Assembly (NCBI GenBank): GCA_938015605.1
Contig: CALLPO010000113.1
Location: 1 to 10,980, forward strand
DNA: 10,980 nucleotides
Direction of reading: 5' to 3'
Origin: an uncultured Candidatus Altimarinota bacterium
GTDB lineage: Bacteria > Patescibacteriota > Gracilibacteria > BD1-5 > UBA6164
Positions 8,197 through 10,980 of this stretch are shown here, one piece after another. The stretch's first letter is position 1. The number at the start of each line of letters is the position of its first letter. The notes under the pieces were generated by a model, which was not told the DNA's origin, searched no databases, and saw only the letters and a list, made by a program, of their open reading frames with translations. Position numbers and translations under genes: made by a program.

Positions 8197-8865
8197 ATGT
8201 TTCAAATTAATAATTCATGGGAAAATATCCTTAAACAAGAATTAAGTAAAAAATATTATAAGATAATAATAGATTTTTTAGAAACTGAAAAAAAAGCTTG
8301 AAAAATAATATATCCAGAAGAAAAAAATATATTCAGAGCACTAGAGTTAACTGATTTCAATGACATAAAAATAGTTATTCTAGGACAAGATCCTTATCAT
8401 CAGGAATGACAAGCTCAAGGATTGAGTTTTTCAGTACCAGATTGAGTAAAAATACCACCAAGTTTAAGAAATATTTACAAAGAAATAGATTCTTGCATTT
8501 GAGTGAATTCCAAAAGGTGAGAATCTTGAAATCTAGAAGATTGGGCGAAACAATGAGTATTACTATTAAATGCTATTTTAACGGTTGTGGATTCAAAACC
8601 TGCTAGTCATTCAAAAATTGGTTGGGAAAGATTTACAGATGAAATTATTACACAAATTTCAAGCAAGAGAGAAAATGTAGTATTTCTTTTGTGGTGATCA
8701 TTTGCTAAATCAAAAGCCAAACTAATAGATTGAAATAAACATCTAATTTTAGAAACTTCTCATCCAAGTCCATTATGAAGTTATAGATGATTTCTATGAA
8801 GTAAGTGTTTTCTAGAAGCTAATAAATTTCTTGAAAATAAATGATATTCAAAAATTAAATGGTAA
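8197..8865 (+). CDS. ung: Uracil-DNA glycosylase, family 1
   Basis: A 222-aa frame, ATG 8197 to TAA 8863-8865, with 13 UGA-glycines. It removes uracil from DNA and starts base excision repair. Family motifs are present: VVILGQDPYH with the water-activating Asp65 (residues 60-68), GLSFSVP, PPSLRNIYKEI, WAKQGVLLLNAILTV, HSKIGWERFTDEII, VVFLLWGSFAKSK, and HPSPLGSYRGFLGSKCF with catalytic His189. The length matches the family (about 220-230). One oddity: the conserved GQDPYHGPGQAHG reads GQDPYHQEGQAQG, so the Gly-Pro after the His is Gln-Glu. No Shine-Dalgarno and no convincing promoter of its own are visible in the 30 bases after the terminator. Confidence 0.97.
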
Positions 8866-8893
8866 ATAATATTTAGAACTAAACATTAAAAAC

Positions 8894-8925
8894 AAGTCTA
8901 CTAATATATTGTAAGTAGGCTTTTT
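8894..8925 (+). terminator. Terminator after ung
   Basis: AAGTCTAC pairs with GTAGGCTT (8 bp with one G-T pair, extended by one more T-A pair), followed by a T run, 29 bases after the ung stop. Confidence 0.8.
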
Positions 8926-8945
8926 ATATTAAAAATAATATTTAA

Positions 8946-8973
8946 TTGACATACTATAAATTATACTTATAAA
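8946..8973 (+). promoter_or_regulatory. Promoter of the sortase gene
   Basis: A perfect TTGACA (8946-8951) is followed after 16 bp by TATAAA (8968-8973). Predicted start is near 8980, giving a leader of about 45 bases without a recognisable Shine-Dalgarno. A second perfect TTGACA lies at 8990-8995 (see findings). Confidence 0.7.
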
Positions 8974-9024
8974 TATTAAAGTACAAATATTGACAAATTA
9001 CCTTAAATAACAATAATAATTTTT

Positions 9025-10581
9025 ATGATAAATAACATTACTAAAAAAACATTAGGATTTATTACAGCACTTAGTTTAATTTTAGGACAAAATATATTTG
9101 CTTTTAACACTTCTGCAATACCTACAAATCAATCTGTAAGCTGATTAAATTATAATTTATCAAGTGTATCATATATGTGTAATGATATACATGTAAATCA
9201 GAGTTTTGATACACTTACATCTGATGTAACTTGTAAGGTTGGAAAGAATGTTTCATCAGTAAAAATTGATTGTGGAAACTGAGATACAAAAGTTTTTAAT
9301 ACAAGCTGAGACAATGTAACACATACTTGTGTTTATTCTGACTGAGATATTGAATACAAAGCACAATGTTTAACTTCAACAAGAGCTACATTAGAAGCTA
9401 GTGAAATAAAACATGCTAACTATAAATGTAATCAACGTTATACATTTGATGAAGAAGTTGAAAGAAAAAGAAAAATAGCTGAAATCAATAGTAGGAAAGC
9501 ATTTGAAAATTATGTAATAGTAAATAATGACTATTATACAACGCAATGAAGTGTTAGTAGTGAGTATTGAAAAAAAATTACAGTTGCTAACTCTATTCAA
9601 AATGATTACATGAATAATATCTTAGATAATAATAGGTTTGAATATCTTAAAAATCTTCAATATAAAACATGAACACAATTTGTTTCACAGTATCCACAAG
9701 TACTGCCAAAAACATGAGCTCCAAAAGCAATAAGTTTCAATAAGAATGTTACACCTACATATGTTCAAAAATTATTACCAGAAAACATTGGGTATTATGC
9801 TGAAGAGTATAATGATGATATTGATTTTTGGAAACAAGGAGTCATAAAAGAAGACAGAAATAGAGATATCTATATTGTAGTTCCTACAAAAGGAATGGTT
9901 ATTCCAGTTAATAAGCAATCAGAAGATACTGATTATTATAAAAGTATGAAATCATGAGAAGAAGTAGACATTAATGAGCACTTAAAAGATTGAGCAGCAA
10001 TATATGCCTGAACAGAAACTAAAACATTTTGAAGTGTATGAAATCCACTTATTTATGGTCATTCTTCATATTTTACTAGTAAGGAATGAAACTATAAGAC
10101 ACATTTCCAATCAATAATTGATTTACCAAAATGAGAAGAAATTTGGGTATTTGAAAAAAATACACATAAAAATACATATAAAAGATATAGATATACAATC
10201 AATGAATCATATGAAACAGAAAAAAATGATTTCTCAATACTTGAAGAAAAAGAATGAAGAAATATGACATTAATAACTTGTACACCAATTTGAGGTACTA
10301 CCAAAAGATGGGTAATAAAAACTACTTATATAGATGAAGAATATGAGGAATTACAAAGAAAAATACATGGTTCAAATTTTTCACTAGAATATTGGAATAG
10401 TGCTAATACAATTATCTGAGAACTAACTAAGCTTCCAACTAATGTTAAAAGAGAAAAAATAATTACTCTATATTGATTAATAGAACAAGCTGAAAATAAT
10501 GAAGCATATTGAGAGACAACAGATTTTCTTAAATACTTTAAGAGAAAGCTTGTATCAGAGTACTATAATGACTATAGATAA
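9025..10581 (+). CDS. Sortase with N-terminal signal/anchor and cysteine-rich PKD-like region
   Basis: A 518-aa frame, ATG 9025 to TAA 10579-10581, with about 20 UGA-glycines. Residues 1-27 are a signal peptide or membrane anchor (basic NITKK, hydrophobic core, then IFA). Residues about 50-140 hold several cysteines and a PKD-like segment (IDCGNGDTKVFNTSG, HTCVYSDGDIEYKAQC). The sortase domain spans about 290-440: VPTKGMVIPVN, then IYGHSSYF with catalytic His346, TLITCTPIGGTTKRW with Cys419 and Arg428. This His-Cys-Arg triad joins or anchors surface proteins at an LPxTG-like signal outside the membrane. An unusual 75-residue tail without a membrane segment follows. No substrate protein is in the window, and the sortase class cannot be assigned safely. 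The gene is a single unit between its own promoter and terminator. Confidence 0.92.
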
Positions 10582-10591
10582 TAACAGAGTT

Positions 10592-10620
10592 AAAAACATA
10601 AGTATTAACTTATGTTTTTT
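10592..10620 (+). terminator. Terminator after the sortase gene
   Basis: A perfect 12-bp stem, AAAAACATAAGT / ACTTATGTTTTT, with a 4-nt loop and T run, starting 10 bases after the sortase stop. Confidence 0.85.
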
Positions 10621-10640
10621 AATATTAGATATTTATTGTT

Positions 10641-10678
10641 AATAAAAAAACTATTCAATTAAGAATAGTTTTTTTATT
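10641..10678 (-). terminator. Terminator of the RRM gene, probably bidirectional
   Basis: A perfect 16-bp inverted repeat (AATAAAAAAACTATTC / GAATAGTTTTTTTATT) with a 6-nt loop. The A7 and T7 arms give a T run in either direction. It lies 13 bases past the RRM stop and 20 bases beyond the sortase terminator. Confidence 0.85.
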
Positions 10679-10691
10679 AAACATAAATTAA

Positions 10692-10964
10692 TTATGCTTC
10701 TTCTGCTGGTTGTTCTCTTTCTTGAGCGAAGTCAATTCTAAGTTCTCTACCATCCACTTCTTGACCGTCCATAGCTTCTTTAGCTTTAACTGCATCTTCT
10801 ACTGAAGTAAATTCAACAAAACCAAAACCTTTAGATCTACCAGTTTCTCTGTCAGTTACAACTCTTACGAAAGCAACTTCACCATGTTCTTTAAAAACAT
10901 CTTTAAGATCTTGCCAGTTTAGGTTCCATGAAAGGTTACCTACAAATAGTTTATTTGTCTCCAT
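10692..10964 (-). CDS. Single-RRM RNA-binding protein
   Basis: A 90-aa frame, ATG 10964 to TAA 10692-10694. It is one RNA recognition motif: RNP2 LFVGNL (residues 6-11) and RNP1 KGFGFVEF (about 45-52) with the exposed aromatics, ending in a short acidic tail (EREQPAEEA). Such small bacterial RRM proteins bind single-stranded RNA; the target is unknown. It is the only sizeable gene that reads through without UGA recoding: all seven glycines are GGT, suggesting selection on codons for high expression. No Shine-Dalgarno is seen before the ATG. Its promoter lies outside the window. Confidence 0.97.
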   Translation of the reverse strand: METNKLFVGNLSWNLNWQDLKDVFKEHGEVAFVRVVTDRETGRSKGFGFVEFTSVEDAVKAKEAMDGQEVDGRELRIDFAQEREQPAEEA

Positions 10965-10980
10965 TTTATAAAAAGGATAA

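Noticed and set aside
8406..8606. Plus-strand ORF of 66 aa within ung
   Set aside because: It is an out-of-frame reading of ung; the ung frame carries all the family motifs.
121..10581. A string of frameshifted or nonsense-riddled pseudogenes
   Set aside because: The only interruptions are UGA, never UAA or UAG; frames are otherwise continuous, catalytic residues are kept, and UGA lands on conserved glycines. Recoding explains all of it.
1..10980. tRNA genes (especially tRNA-Gly with a UCA anticodon), CRISPR repeats, insertion sequences
   Set aside because: No cloverleaf, regularly spaced repeat or transposase motif was noticed on either strand by eye.

Overview
The window is AT-rich, and the first thing it shows is its genetic code. 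Read with UGA as stop, only one gene of any size survives, an RRM protein at the right end. Read with UGA as glycine (translation table 25), eight further genes open up end to end, and UGA falls on conserved glycines: EDREGE of topoisomerase I, GCP of a dihydrouridine synthase, GSGKGY of a methyltransferase, RGKGYG of an acetyltransferase. Every gene stops at TAA or TAG, never TGA. This code is known from Absconditabacteria (SR1) and Gracilibacteria (BD1-5/GN02) of the Candidate Phyla Radiation, so the source is very likely one of these; I cannot tell which.

Left block, minus strand (121-5264). In transcription order: a 171-aa protein faintly like the end of a GT5 glycogen/starch synthase, a GNAT-like acetyltransferase overlapping it by 17 bp, a terminator whose loop holds the GNAT stop codon, then topA and, 8 bp on, an O-antigen ligase/polymerase-like membrane protein. 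A fragment of a plus-strand reading frame may lie at the far left edge.

Middle (5265-7715). Two near-consensus promoters stand back to back with 10 bp between their -35 boxes. One drives the left block; the other drives a dihydrouridine synthase followed after 21 bp, in the same frame, by a class I SAM-dependent methyltransferase of the Methyltransf_32 type. This looks like an RNA-modification operon.

Right (7716-10980). Two small membrane-protein genes (40 and 33 aa) come next. The 33-aa gene is a self-contained unit with its own promoter, two leader hairpins (the second with the Shine-Dalgarno in its loop) and a terminator. Then come ung (uracil-DNA glycosylase), a secreted or membrane-tethered sortase with a cysteine-rich PKD-like region, and, convergent to it, the RRM protein. 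The RRM gene uses only GGT for glycine, unlike all the larger genes.

The window mixes housekeeping nucleic-acid functions (topA, dus, methyltransferase, ung, RRM) with cell-surface functions (O-antigen ligase-like, sortase). No mobile element, CRISPR array, rRNA or tRNA was seen. No stretch over 300 bp lacks a gene.
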